Source: Caulobacter segnis | GTDB lineage: Bacteria; Pseudomonadota; Alphaproteobacteria; Caulobacterales; Caulobacteraceae | Direction: 5' to 3' | DNA length: 64,000 nt | NCBI RefSeq assembly: GCF_019931575.1 | Contig: NZ_CP082923.1 | Coordinates: forward strand, 3,038,001 to 3,102,000 | Part shown: positions 27,137-36,089 of the stretch, in pieces | How positions within the stretch are numbered: the first letter of the stretch is position 1 | Layout: each line of letters opens with the position of its first letter | Notes under the pieces: generated by a model | Database searches by the model: none | What the model was told of the DNA's origin: nothing | The model's input: only the letters and a program-made list of their open reading frames with translations | Translations under genes and position numbers: made by a program

Positions 27137-28633
27137 TCAAATTTCCTGGTTGTACTTGCCGACGCGGTCGCCCAGCCGCGGCTTCACTTCCTGGCGGAAG
27201 AGGGCGCGCATGTCGTCCTCTGACTGGGTGCTCTCGACCACGACCACCACCTCGGGCTTGTTCGACGAGGCGCGGACCAGCACCCACGAGCCGTCTTCCA
27301 GGTGGACGCGAACGCCGTTGACGGTGATCACCTCGGTGATCTTGCGGCCCAGGATCGATCCGCCGGCGGCGAACAGGTCCTGGTATTCCTTCACCACCTC
27401 GTCGACGACGCCGTACTTCACCTCGTCGCCGCACTTGGGGCTCATGGTCAGCGAGGTGAAGGCCACCGGCAGGGCCTTGCGCATGTCCGACAGCTTCACG
27501 CCCGGATTGCGGTCCAGCATGGCCAGGATGGCCGCCGCCGCCGTCAGGCCGCAGTCGTAGCCGTACCCCAGCTCGCCGTTCATGAAGAAGTGGCCGCTCT
27601 TCTCGAAGCCGGCCAGGGCGCCCAGCTCGGCGCTCTTGCGCTTGATGTAGCTGTGGCCGGTCTTCCAGTAGATCACCTTGCAGCCATGCTCTCGCAGGAT
27701 CGGGTCGGTGGCGAAGAGGCCGGTCGACTTAACGTCGACGACGAAGGTCGCGCCCGGATGCAGCGGAGCCAGGTCGCGGGCCAGCATCAGGCCGATCTTG
27801 TCGGCGAAGACCTCCTCGCCCTCATCGTCGACCACGCCGCAGCGGTCGCCGTCGCCGTCGAAGCCGAAAGCCAGGTCCGCCCTGGTCTCACGGACGGCGT
27901 GGGCCATCGCGTGCAGCATCTCGGCGTCTTCCGGGTTCGGATTGTATTTGGGGAAGGTGTAGTCGAGGTCGGTGTCCATCGGGACGAGGTCGGCGACGCC
28001 CATCTTCTGCAGGGCTTCGACCACGAAGGCCCCGGCCGTGCCGTTGCCGCAGGCGGCGACCACCTTCAGCGGACGGGTGATGCTGGCGCGCTTGGCGACG
28101 TCGTCGATATAGCGCTGGGCCTCGCCCTCGACGCGGATCAGCTTGCCGCCGTCGCGCTCGACGAACTGGGCGCCCAGCACGATGGCCTTCAGCCGGCTCA
28201 TCTCGTCGGGGCCGAAGGTCAGCGGCTTCTGGGCGCCCATCTTCACGCCGGTCCAGCCGTTCTCGTTATGGCTGGCGGTGACCATGGCCACACACGGGAT
28301 GTCGAGGTCGAACTGGGCGAAATAGGCGGTCGGCGACAGGGCCAGGCCGATGTCGTGCACCTCGCAGCCGGCGCTGATCAGGCCCAGGATCAGGGCGTTC
28401 TTGATCGACGACGAGTATGAGCGGAAGTCGTGGCCGACCACGATCCTCGACTGGCCCAGCTCGTGGATGTAGGTCCCCAGGCCCAGACCCAGGGCCTGGA
28501 CGCCCAAGAGGTTGATCTCCGGCCCGAACAGCCAGCGCGCGTCGTACTCGCGAAAGCCGGTCGCCTTGACCAGCGGTTCGTTCTCATAGGCGGCGGTATT
28601 GGGAACAAGATCGGCGCGCGGCGCGGAGAACAT
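27137..28633 (-). CDS. manB: Phosphomannomutase / phosphoglucomutase
   Basis: 498 residues. The phosphoserine loop is TASHNENGWTG with Ser121; the metal-binding loop is FGFDGDGDRCG; the sugar-binding loop ENGWTGVKMG and the C-terminal phosphate-binding RASSNKPEVV complete the four-domain alpha-D-phosphohexomutase fold. It interconverts mannose-6-phosphate and mannose-1-phosphate (probably also the glucose forms), feeding manC on one side and UDP-glucose and dTDP-sugar routes on the other. Cytoplasmic. An ATG at 28633 fits the family's N-terminal length. The upstream gap of 245 bases before the DUF1800 gene holds both divergent promoters. Confidence 0.93.
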   Translation of the reverse strand: MFSAPRADLVPNTAAYENEPLVKATGFREYDARWLFGPEINLLGVQALGLGLGTYIHELGQSRIVVGHDFRSYSSSIKNALILGLISAGCEVHDIGLALSPTAYFAQFDLDIPCVAMVTASHNENGWTGVKMGAQKPLTFGPDEMSRLKAIVLGAQFVERDGGKLIRVEGEAQRYIDDVAKRASITRPLKVVAACGNGTAGAFVVEALQKMGVADLVPMDTDLDYTFPKYNPNPEDAEMLHAMAHAVRETRADLAFGFDGDGDRCGVVDDEGEEVFADKIGLMLARDLAPLHPGATFVVDVKSTGLFATDPILREHGCKVIYWKTGHSYIKRKSAELGALAGFEKSGHFFMNGELGYGYDCGLTAAAAILAMLDRNPGVKLSDMRKALPVAFTSLTMSPKCGDEVKYGVVDEVVKEYQDLFAAGGSILGRKITEVITVNGVRVHLEDGSWVLVRASSNKPEVVVVVESTQSEDDMRALFRQEVKPRLGDRVGKYNQEI

Positions 28634-28878
28634 CGAAAGCTCGCTTCAGTTATTGTCAGGAGGCTTTAGCCGCCCACAAGTCAGGCGGCTAGCGCGTTCA
28701 CATGACAAAATTCGGTAATCTCAGATGTGACCTAAAGCACGGCAAGAGCAGAAGCCCTCTTTGCGCTGATGGCGCATGAAGGGATGGCCAGTGGTGGCAC
28801 TGAGGCCGTCCGACGGAATGGCAAGTGACCGGCGTTTGAAAGAGAGAATACGCCTAGTCGCGCAAGGGAGAGCCCCGC

Positions 28879-30264
28879 TTGAGCTTACCGTCCAAGGACA
28901 TGATGGCCGCGATCGCCGTTACGCGTTTCGGCCTGGGCGCGCGCCCCGGCGAGATCGACGCCGCCAAGGCCGATCCGCGAGGCTTCCTCACCGACCAGAT
29001 CCGCCGCGACGGCGCCGACAAGCCCCAGGACGACGGCGAGGACGCCGCCACACGCTTCGCCTGGATGCGCGACTATCAGGAACAGCGAAAAATTGAGCGC
29101 CAGCGCAAGGACGGCGACGCCGCCGGCCAGAAAAGCCAAGCCGCCATGGACGCGCAGCGACAGCTGCGCGACAAGATCGACGGCGACTTCCTGGCCCGCG
29201 CGCGGCTGGGCGCCAACACGCCGGCCGCCTTCCGCGAGCGATGGGCGTTGTTCTGGGCCAATCACTTCACCGTCTCGTCGACCAAGCAGATCACCTTTGC
29301 GATGATCGGGCCGTTTGAGCGCGAGGCGATCCGCCCCAACGTCTTCAACAGCTTCGAGAACCTTCTGGTCGCCTCCTCGACCCATCCGGCCATGCTGACC
29401 TATCTAGACCAGGCCTCTTCGATCGGGCCCAACAGCCGCGCGGCCGGGCGGCGGGGCGGCAAGGGCCTGAACGAGAACCTGGCCCGCGAGATCCTGGAGC
29501 TGCACACGGTCGGGGTCGACGCCGGCTACAGGCAGGCCGACGTCACCGAATTCGCTCGCGCCCTCACCGGCTTCTCGGTCGGTCGCGACAACGAGGATCG
29601 CGCCGGCCAGTTCGTGTTCCGCGACAACGCCCACGAGCCCGGCGCCCGGACGATCATGGGTCGCCGTTACGCCGAGGCCGATATCAAGCAGGGCTGGGCG
29701 GTGCTGAAGGACCTGGCCGCCGATCCGCGCACCGCCCACCACGTTTGCAGCAAAATCGCCCGCCACTTCGTCTCGGACACGCCCCCACAGACCCTGACCG
29801 CGCGGCTGGAGAAGCGTTGGATGGACACCGGCGGCGACCTCGCCGAAGTGGCCAAGGCTCTGGTCGAGAGTCCGGAGGCCTGGGATCCGACGCCAGCTAA
29901 GTTCAAGACGCCCTACGAGTTCACGCTGTCGACCTGGCGGCTGATCGGGGCCCAACCATCCGCCTATGACCGCATCGCTCCGATCCTCACCGGCCTGGGC
30001 CAGAAGCCCTTCTCGCCCCCCTCCCCCAAGGGCTGGGCCGAGGACGCCCAGACCTGGGCTTCGCCCGACGGCCTGATCAAGCGCATGCAGTGGGCCCAGG
30101 GCATGGCCGCCGCTGTCGCCGACCGCACCGATCCCAACGCCCTGGCCGTCTCGGCCCTGGGCGAGCGGCTGACGCCCGCCGTCGCCAAGGCCGTGTCGCG
30201 GGCCGAGACCCGCCGTGAGGCCTTCGCCCTCCTCGTGATGAGCCCGGAGTTCCAACGCCGATGA
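28879..30264 (+). CDS. DUF1800-domain protein, copy 1
   Basis: 461 residues from a TTG at 28879 with GGGAGAG upstream; the same TTG context is kept in copy 2, which supports this start. The family features are MMAAIAVTRFGLGARPGEID near the start, WANHFTVSSTK, PFEREAIRPN, the conserved NENLAREILELHTVGVDAGY, VTEFARALTGFSV and KIARHFVSDTPP. No signal peptide is evident. Members are of unknown function and are almost always encoded next to a DUF1501 protein, as here (the stop overlaps the next start by four bases). From base 29209 on, the gene is indistinguishable from copy 2; before that the two differ clearly. Confidence 0.88.
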   Translation: MSLPSKDMMAAIAVTRFGLGARPGEIDAAKADPRGFLTDQIRRDGADKPQDDGEDAATRFAWMRDYQEQRKIERQRKDGDAAGQKSQAAMDAQRQLRDKIDGDFLARARLGANTPAAFRERWALFWANHFTVSSTKQITFAMIGPFEREAIRPNVFNSFENLLVASSTHPAMLTYLDQASSIGPNSRAAGRRGGKGLNENLAREILELHTVGVDAGYRQADVTEFARALTGFSVGRDNEDRAGQFVFRDNAHEPGARTIMGRRYAEADIKQGWAVLKDLAADPRTAHHVCSKIARHFVSDTPPQTLTARLEKRWMDTGGDLAEVAKALVESPEAWDPTPAKFKTPYEFTLSTWRLIGAQPSAYDRIAPILTGLGQKPFSPPSPKGWAEDAQTWASPDGLIKRMQWAQGMAAAVADRTDPNALAVSALGERLTPAVAKAVSRAETRREAFALLVMSPEFQRR

Positions 30265-31487
30265 CCGCTCAAATGAACCGCCGCTCCCTGCTGGGCCTGG
30301 GCGCCAGCCTGGGTATTTCTGTCAGCTTCCTGGGCTCGCAGGCCTTCGCCGCGTCCGAGGGCGACCTGGCCAAGAAGAAGCTGGTCGTCGTCATCTGCCG
30401 GGGCGGCATGGATGGCCTGTCGGTTTCGCCGCCGGTCGGCGACCCCGACTACGCCGCCCTGCGCGGCTCGATCGCCATGAAGCCCGAGCAGGTGTTGAAA
30501 CTGGACGACACCTTCGGTCTGCATCCCGAGCTGAAGGCCGTCCACGCCCTGGCCCTGAAGGGCGAGGCGCGCATCGCTCCGGCCATCGCCAGCCCCGACC
30601 GCGCCCGTTCCCACTTCGAGGCCCAGGACGTGTTGGAGACCGGCGCCTCGGGCGTTTACGGCGCCGACACCGGCTGGCTGAACCGGACGCTGGAGGCCCT
30701 GGCGCCGATCCGCAAGGTCGAAGGTCTTTCCGTGGGCGCCACCGCCCCACTGATCCTGCGCGGCAAGGTGCAGGCGGCCAGCTGGTCGCCCGGCAAGGGC
30801 GTCGACGAGACCGCGCGCCTGCCGACCCTGCTGCAGGATCTCTACAGGAGCGACCCGCTGCTAGGTCCGGCCTTCGCCCGCGGCCTGGAGACCGAGACCA
30901 TGGCCCAGCAGGCCATGACCGCCATGGCCGCGACGCCGGCGATGAACGAGATGGCCGCCTCGACGCCGGCCATGGCCCAGCCGGCCGGCATGTCTTCGAC
31001 AATGGCGAACGATCGCCAGAACCGCGCCGGCAGCGAGGCCGCCCGCAAGCTGGGCTCGACCCTGGGCGGCTTCATGATCCAGGCCGGCGGCCCGCAGATC
31101 GCCGCCATCTCGCTGGACGGCTTCGACACCCACGCGGGACAGCCTGGCCAGATCGCCACGCGCCTGTCCTACATGGATGCGGTGCTGGACGGCCTGCACA
31201 CCGGGCTGGGCGCGGAGTGGAAGAATACCGTGGTGATCGCCGTGACCGAGTTTGGCCGCACCGCCCGCGTCAACGGCACTGGCGGCACCGACCACGGCAC
31301 GGCCTCCACCGGCCTCATCCTGGGCGGGGCGCTCAAGCGCGGCGGCATCGTCGGCGACTGGCCGACCCTGAAGGAAACGGCCCTGTTCGAGAACCGCGAC
31401 ACCGCCCCCACCGTCGACATGCGCGGCCTGTTCAAGGGCGTGCTGGCCGATCACATGGCCGTCGACCGCGCCCTCCTGGAGAGCAAG
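29209..31487 (+). repeat. Long identical direct repeat, copy 1 (gene-conversion tract)
   Basis: 2,279 bases that match 49227-51505 with no difference that I can see, offset exactly 20,018 bases. Identity begins and ends abruptly inside coding sequence; the same genes continue homologous but diverged on both sides (9 mismatches in the 28 bases just before the left edge). Confidence 0.9.
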
Positions 31488-31535
31488 GTGTTCCCTGACA
31501 GCGCCGGGGCGAAGCCGGTGACGAGACTCGTTTAG
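30261..31535 (+). CDS. DUF1501-domain protein, copy 1, Tat-type signal
   Basis: 424 residues. The N terminus MNRRSLLGLGASLGISVSFL contains a twin-arginine motif and a hydrophobic segment ending SQAFA, which predicts export folded through Tat. The DUF1501 fold belongs to the alkaline-phosphatase/sulfatase-like superfamily: VVVICRGGMDGLSVSPPVGD near the start, ISLDGFDTHAGQ, VIAVTEFGRTARVNG and GGTDHGTAS carry likely metal ligands (Asp, His). A Met/Ala-rich insert (MAQQAMTAMAATPAMNEMAA) lies at about 213-250. The overlap with DUF1800 indicates joint function. Function unknown. The last 17 codons differ from copy 2. Confidence 0.88.
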   Translation: MTAQMNRRSLLGLGASLGISVSFLGSQAFAASEGDLAKKKLVVVICRGGMDGLSVSPPVGDPDYAALRGSIAMKPEQVLKLDDTFGLHPELKAVHALALKGEARIAPAIASPDRARSHFEAQDVLETGASGVYGADTGWLNRTLEALAPIRKVEGLSVGATAPLILRGKVQAASWSPGKGVDETARLPTLLQDLYRSDPLLGPAFARGLETETMAQQAMTAMAATPAMNEMAASTPAMAQPAGMSSTMANDRQNRAGSEAARKLGSTLGGFMIQAGGPQIAAISLDGFDTHAGQPGQIATRLSYMDAVLDGLHTGLGAEWKNTVVIAVTEFGRTARVNGTGGTDHGTASTGLILGGALKRGGIVGDWPTLKETALFENRDTAPTVDMRGLFKGVLADHMAVDRALLESKVFPDSAGAKPVTRLV

Positions 31536-31592
31536 CGGCGCCCGCGAAAGACCTAACGACTTAGAACGCGAGGTGAGGCGTGACTTATTTCG

Positions 31593-31620
31593 CGAGGTTG
31601 ATCCGCGCTGATCAACCTCG
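31593..31620 (+). terminator. Perfect hairpin after the DUF1501 gene
   Basis: CGAGGTTGATC (31593-31603) and GATCAACCTCG (31610-31620) form 11 pairs with a 6-base loop, 58 bases after the stop codon. A GGGGTACGGGG run follows, not a T-tract. It is a likely transcript end or a dimeric protein site. The remaining ~300 bases to tRNA-Cys contain no gene. Confidence 0.5.
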
Positions 31621-31928
31621 GGGGTACGGGGATCGCCTCATCGGGCATTCCCTCCAGAACCGCCACGGCACCGTGCACGATACACCTGGAGGACTAACCG
31701 ATATTCGTCGCTTGCTCAGGAGGTCTCTCGTGAGCGCAAAATGCGCTGCTCAGCCTGCACTCACCGCTGAGCAGGATCGAGACGGTCTACTCGTCCGGCC
31801 TAGCCCACGGCGCCCAGCCATTGCGTCGGAGAAGCGCGATCGAATAGCGATTTTGACGGTTGCGACCCCGAGGCGGCTCCTGTATCGAACGCCCTCCCCC
31901 GCCGACGTAACTGCGTCGACACCCGGAT

Positions 31929-32002
31929 GGCCCGGTGGCGGAGTGGTGACGCAGCGGACTGCAAATCCGTGCACGCCGGTTCGATTCCGGCCCGGGCCTC
32001 CA
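31929..32002 (+). tRNA. tRNA-Cys (GCA)
   Basis: 74 bases. Acceptor GGCCCGG pairs with CCGGGCC (31992-31998); the anticodon loop ACTGCAAA gives GCA; the T-arm is GCCGG-TTCGATT-CCGGC. The terminal CCA is encoded. It marks the left border of the AT-richer polysaccharide block. Confidence 0.96.
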
Positions 32003-32514
32003 TTATTTCCCAGGCACCTAGTTCTTTTGGCGATCGGTCAGTTTGCAGGTCGGTTCGGAGAATTCGTTCTCGTTCAGCCCCGCTCCATGCGTTAACTGAT
32101 CCGCTTGGCTGTCCCTTCGACGATCGGGAACGGTCCGCATAGGTATCCAGCGAGGCCAGATCGCGCAGCGAATGGCCCGTGCACATGGCAACCTCTTTCC
32201 TCGTCCAGCACCCCCGAAAATCGCCGCGCGACGAAAGCGCCCCATGGGTCGTGGAAGGTGCCTGCCACTTTTCGTACTCGAAAGGAGCTCCGTATTAGCG
32301 CAGCATCAGGAAACCCGCCTCGACGACAGGGCGTCCCTCACCGTAGGTGATACCCCGATTTCACGGATCGGTCGCAAGCAATCAAGTTATCGAAGCATTA
32401 GCGTTCTGTGATCTGGCAAGAGCCTCAATGGCCAAGTTGGGATTGCGGCCACTGCCGGAAATGTCCCGATCGCCGCGCTCCCGCCTGCAATCGCTGACGT
32501 GACCCCCAGCTGCA
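32003..32514 (+). other. Gene-free stretch after tRNA-Cys
   Basis: About 510 bases with no convincing ORF. Minus-strand text around 32100-32190 (CTGHSLRDLASLDTYADR) reads like a protein fragment of unknown family and could be a gene relic; it has no start or context. Confidence 0.4.
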
Positions 32515-33543
32515 TCAACGCCTATCGAGCGCGCCAAGCAACCTATCTCTCATTGGAATGTCGAAGTACCGGTCGATGGCCCAGCAAGCTGGCAGCAAAA
32601 GGAAGGCAAAGAGTGGTGCCGTCAGTAGGCCCGAGACGCCGAGGACTTTGGTTGCGCCCTCGACGAACCCAAGAAGCGGATAGTGAACGATATAGACCGC
32701 ATATGACACCAGTCCGAGCCAAAGCGCCGCCGATGCGGATCTCTTAAGTTCTGCATTCGCGGCTAGCACGACCAGGGCTGGGAACCAGATAAAGACGAAT
32801 ACTAGATCGGCGTAAGCTCGGTAGTTGTTCGGCACCGGAATGATCATGGGGGCGAAAAGCCCAGCCGCAAGGAGCGGAACGGGCAGCGACATGGACGTGA
32901 GCCGGTGCCGTGCACGAAATATAATCTGTCCAAAACCGTAGCAGAAGACCGCGCGAAAGAACCCATCCGCGAGATCACTAATGTGAGCGCCGGCTCCCGA
33001 GTGACCCTTCATAATGATGAGGATGGCCGTCACAGCTCCCGCGCCCGCTACCACCCATTTGCTGAGCCACGAGACCTTCGATAGCAGCAAGCCTGCAAAT
33101 GCAATGTTGGCGATCAACTCGAAGAACAGCGACCAGGCCGGAACATTTAGCGGAAACAAATTTCCGTCCGGATCTATGGGGGCCGGCAGAAGAAACAGGT
33201 TCAAGAGCGTAGCCACGCCTAGATCGCCGATCGCGAGCGGGTGACCCATCTCGAGCGTCAGGGCGGCCAAGTTCCTTAAAACCCCAAATGCCAAACCCAG
33301 CGCGTAGAGGGGATATAGCCGAGCGAACCGTATGACCGCGAAGCGACCGAGTCCAATCGAGTGGATTTTGCCATCGTAGGCGAAGGCCAAAACGAACCCG
33401 CTGAGCAGGAAAAAGAAGTCTACGGCGAGATATCCGCCGGGAACTAGCTGCCTTCCCATGATGTCGTCGGCATGAAACAAGACGACGAGAAACGCGGCAA
33501 GGCCACGTCCTCCATCGAGAGCCGCAAACTTCCGATTACTCAC
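32515..33543 (-). CDS. Acyltransferase 3 family membrane protein (OafA-like)
   Basis: 342 residues from a GTG at 33543 with GGGGA upstream. The family's opening FAALDGGRGLAAFLVVLFHA contains the conserved catalytic His; GGYLAVDFFFLLSGFVLA and RFARLYPLYALGL (the RxxRxxP motif) follow. About ten hydrophobic helices fill the rest. Such proteins transfer acetyl or other acyl groups from the cytoplasm to sugars during polysaccharide assembly in the inner membrane. It is the last gene of the minus-strand cluster, 202 bases from the glycosyltransferase gene. The acyl donor and target residue are unknown. Confidence 0.88.
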   Translation of the reverse strand: MSNRKFAALDGGRGLAAFLVVLFHADDIMGRQLVPGGYLAVDFFFLLSGFVLAFAYDGKIHSIGLGRFAVIRFARLYPLYALGLAFGVLRNLAALTLEMGHPLAIGDLGVATLLNLFLLPAPIDPDGNLFPLNVPAWSLFFELIANIAFAGLLLSKVSWLSKWVVAGAGAVTAILIIMKGHSGAGAHISDLADGFFRAVFCYGFGQIIFRARHRLTSMSLPVPLLAAGLFAPMIIPVPNNYRAYADLVFVFIWFPALVVLAANAELKRSASAALWLGLVSYAVYIVHYPLLGFVEGATKVLGVSGLLTAPLFAFLLLPACWAIDRYFDIPMRDRLLGALDRR

Positions 33544-33745
33544 AGTCGTCCCCTGTCAGTCGAATTTTTCGATACGGCAATAATAATTTTGTAGCAGGGA
33601 CTAGCAGCACAGCCCCCGCTTCACTGGGGCAAAGTACCCTTCCAGTGAGGACCGCCGCCTAGGTCCAGTTGGTGGACGTCGCGAAGTTCTGGGCGACGCG
33701 GTGAGAAGACCTTCAGCTGTAGTTGCGTCGCCTCAACGCCGCACA

Positions 33746-34897
33746 CTATGCAACCGACGACTTTAGCAAATTGCTGTAAATCGTTTCCAACTCGCTCGCC
33801 ATATTTGCTGACGACCACCGACTTAGGTCGCGCATCGCTGCACGGCGAGCAAAACTGGCCCGCAAATCCTCATCCGAGAGAAGCGTGACCAGCGGAGAAA
33901 TCATGGCGGCAACATTCGCGACGGGTACGAGGTAGCCGCTCTCACCATCGCCCACGACGGCGTCGACCCCGGGAAGGTCCGTGCTGACCACTGGCCGCCC
34001 TCCCAAAACATACTGAATGATTGCCCGCGGAAGCCCTTCGCGCTCGGACGCCAGAACACAAACATCGGCGCGCGCGATCCAGCGTTCCACATCCGCTCGA
34101 AAGCCGACCAGAAAAGCACTCTTGTTCAGACCCAGAGCATCAATGCGTTGCTGCAGGCGCGAACGGTCATGCCCCTCGCCAAGAACGATAAGACATGTCT
34201 CCGGGCTCGTGCGCCGAACCTCCGCCAACACGTCCAGAAACTCAAAAATACGCTTTCGCGGCTCTAGCGCCGCCACCATGCATATGATCTTACTCCCGGC
34301 AAGGGATGTACCAAGCGTCCGAAGCGCCTCGTCATCATCGATTGGGGCCGCCTCCCGGAACTTGGCGACATCCATTCCGCTGGGCACCACATGGTGCTTG
34401 CGCGCTGCTCCCACGCGATAACGAAGCCCTTCCTTCATCATCCCATCGCTGACATTTATGTAAGCATGAGTGATGGGCGCCAAAAGACGCTCAAGAAACA
34501 GGTAAAGCGAACGTTCGGACCACTTTACGTTCAGGAACGGAAGTATATGAACCCCATGGACGACCCTGCCACCTCCAAAGAGTGCAGCGACCCGACCAAG
34601 TATCCCAGCTTTACTGGTATGGGTGTGAACGATGTCAGGCCGCTCTCGGAATAAAATTCTAATGAGTGATATAATTGATCTAGCATCCCTTACTAGATCA
34701 ATGTTCCTTATCATAGTTTTTACTTGATGTCGCCTCACTCGAATATCAAGCAAGGACAAAATGCCGTGATCCACCTCATCGCCGTAGATGAGCACGACGT
34801 CATGCCCGTTCTCCGCCTGAGCATTGCAGGACAAAAGCGTGTTTTCATCCGCTCCGCCTCTAATCATGCGCGTGATGACGTGAATAATCTTCGCCAT
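33746..34897 (-). CDS. Glycosyltransferase family 4-like
   Basis: 383 residues of GT-B fold. The N-terminal domain starts KIIHVITRMIRGGADENTLL and contains PDIVHTHTSKAGILGR. The C-terminal nucleotide-sugar domain has VAALEPRKRIFEFLDV, LVGFRADVERWIARADVCVL, and the retaining-enzyme motif ASEREGLPRAIIQYVLGGRP with the conserved E-x7-E spacing, then VVSTDLPGV. It would add one sugar from a nucleotide donor to the growing lipid-linked repeat unit on the cytoplasmic membrane face. Eight bases downstream of the F420-beta-like gene. Donor and linkage cannot be told. Confidence 0.9.
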   Translation of the reverse strand: MAKIIHVITRMIRGGADENTLLSCNAQAENGHDVVLIYGDEVDHGILSLLDIRVRRHQVKTMIRNIDLVRDARSIISLIRILFRERPDIVHTHTSKAGILGRVAALFGGGRVVHGVHILPFLNVKWSERSLYLFLERLLAPITHAYINVSDGMMKEGLRYRVGAARKHHVVPSGMDVAKFREAAPIDDDEALRTLGTSLAGSKIICMVAALEPRKRIFEFLDVLAEVRRTSPETCLIVLGEGHDRSRLQQRIDALGLNKSAFLVGFRADVERWIARADVCVLASEREGLPRAIIQYVLGGRPVVSTDLPGVDAVVGDGESGYLVPVANVAAMISPLVTLLSDEDLRASFARRAAMRDLSRWSSANMASELETIYSNLLKSSVA

Positions 34898-34904
34898 GTT
34901 ACTA

Positions 34905-36089
34905 CTAAATCCGCCCCTGCAAACGACGCTTCATAGTCGACAGCACCGCCCGTGCGAACTTTACGGGCCCCGCCTTAATCGCGACAGCATATAGATGCTG
35001 TTCCGGATAGCGGGGCGGTTGACCACCAGTCAACTTTACCGCCACACTACGAGCCAACATCGACCGCTTCCGGTTTGCTTGGTACGGCTGCATCAACTCT
35101 ATATCAGCAGGGTCGACATCTTCAGAACTAATCGCACCTACTCGTTCAGCCTCCGATACGAGAAGGCGTCCAATTTCTGTGCGAACGAGCAACAAACTGC
35201 GGCCATCCCGCTCTTCGAAGCTCGGATATCCATCCTTCGACTCGTACCAAGCGTCGCCACAGACGATGTCTGCAGCCTCCCCGGTCCCATCGGCGCATAG
35301 CTTACAACGTGGCTGAAGGTGCCGATTCAGGATCCGCCCCCACGCCTCATTGTATGTCAGTTCATATACCTTCCCCTGCTTATCCGTCGCCCTCGTCATA
35401 CCGGGCCAACCAGCACCACGATACTTGAAGCCAACGACGTCCGACGCGTTCGCGCCCATCTTCTCCAAGATGGCTTCAGTCCCTTTCTGACTAGGAACAC
35501 CCGCACAGATAAACGAAATCATGAACGGGAAGCGCGAACTCAGGGCTGGATCATTGCGCACATAATGGCGCAGTGCGGCGACGTCGCATGGTTTGCCGAC
35601 GAAGGCGAACCTTCTCGCGTCATCAGCCTTCAACGCCCTCACCGCCTCTAATGGCGCTGAGGGCGAGTACCTTGATCCAGCGTTGGCCACGAGTTCATGC
35701 GAACTCGCATGAACATAGGTGTCATTCAAAAGTGCGAAATCTCGATCCACCCCAACCTGTATTACCGCATCAACCTTTCCGGTCGACAGCAGGTGGGACA
35801 AAATCGCTGTGATCACCCCCCCAGAAGATCCCTGGAAACGGATTTCCGGATCAAGGGCGTATGCCGACTTTGTCGAAAGGAGAGGCCCCCAAAGCTCATC
35901 GTATTTCGAAATATTATGGTGAAAGACTTGATCCCCTGGGCAAGCCCCATTGATCTCGTTCTGCTCGACATGACGAGTGGGACGGAGATAACCGGCTTCA
36001 TCCAGCTGCATGTCGCCTTCCTCGCGCGCACAGAGCCCACAACCGGCGCACATTCCGGCTTCCAGGACTGAGTCTATCGAGCGAGACAA
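34905..36089 (-). CDS. Coenzyme F420 hydrogenase/dehydrogenase beta-subunit family protein
   Basis: 394 residues from a TTG at 36089, overlapping the pyruvyltransferase gene by 16 bases. Cysteine motif CAGCGLC at 14-20 (iron-sulphur cluster type) is followed by GACPGD. The middle has FQGSSGGVITAILSHLL and VGKPCDVAALRHYVRNDP, and later CKLCADGTGEAADIVCGDAW, a second cysteine set. These are signatures of the FrhB/FdhB family. Members occur repeatedly next to polysaccharide pyruvyltransferases in surface-polysaccharide clusters, where no F420 chemistry is known. Its role here, perhaps redox chemistry on a sugar or supply for the pyruvyl step, is not established. Confidence 0.88.
   Translation of the reverse strand: MSRSIDSVLEAGMCAGCGLCAREEGDMQLDEAGYLRPTRHVEQNEINGACPGDQVFHHNISKYDELWGPLLSTKSAYALDPEIRFQGSSGGVITAILSHLLSTGKVDAVIQVGVDRDFALLNDTYVHASSHELVANAGSRYSPSAPLEAVRALKADDARRFAFVGKPCDVAALRHYVRNDPALSSRFPFMISFICAGVPSQKGTEAILEKMGANASDVVGFKYRGAGWPGMTRATDKQGKVYELTYNEAWGRILNRHLQPRCKLCADGTGEAADIVCGDAWYESKDGYPSFEERDGRSLLLVRTEIGRLLVSEAERVGAISSEDVDPADIELMQPYQANRKRSMLARSVAVKLTGGQPPRYPEQHLYAVAIKAGPVKFARAVLSTMKRRLQGRI

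Noticed and set aside
31800..32186. Minus-strand ORF of 128 codons across tRNA-Cys
   Set aside because: It contains the text ARAGIEPACTDLQSAASPLR, the well-known spurious antisense translation of a tRNA-Cys gene; the tRNA explains the region.
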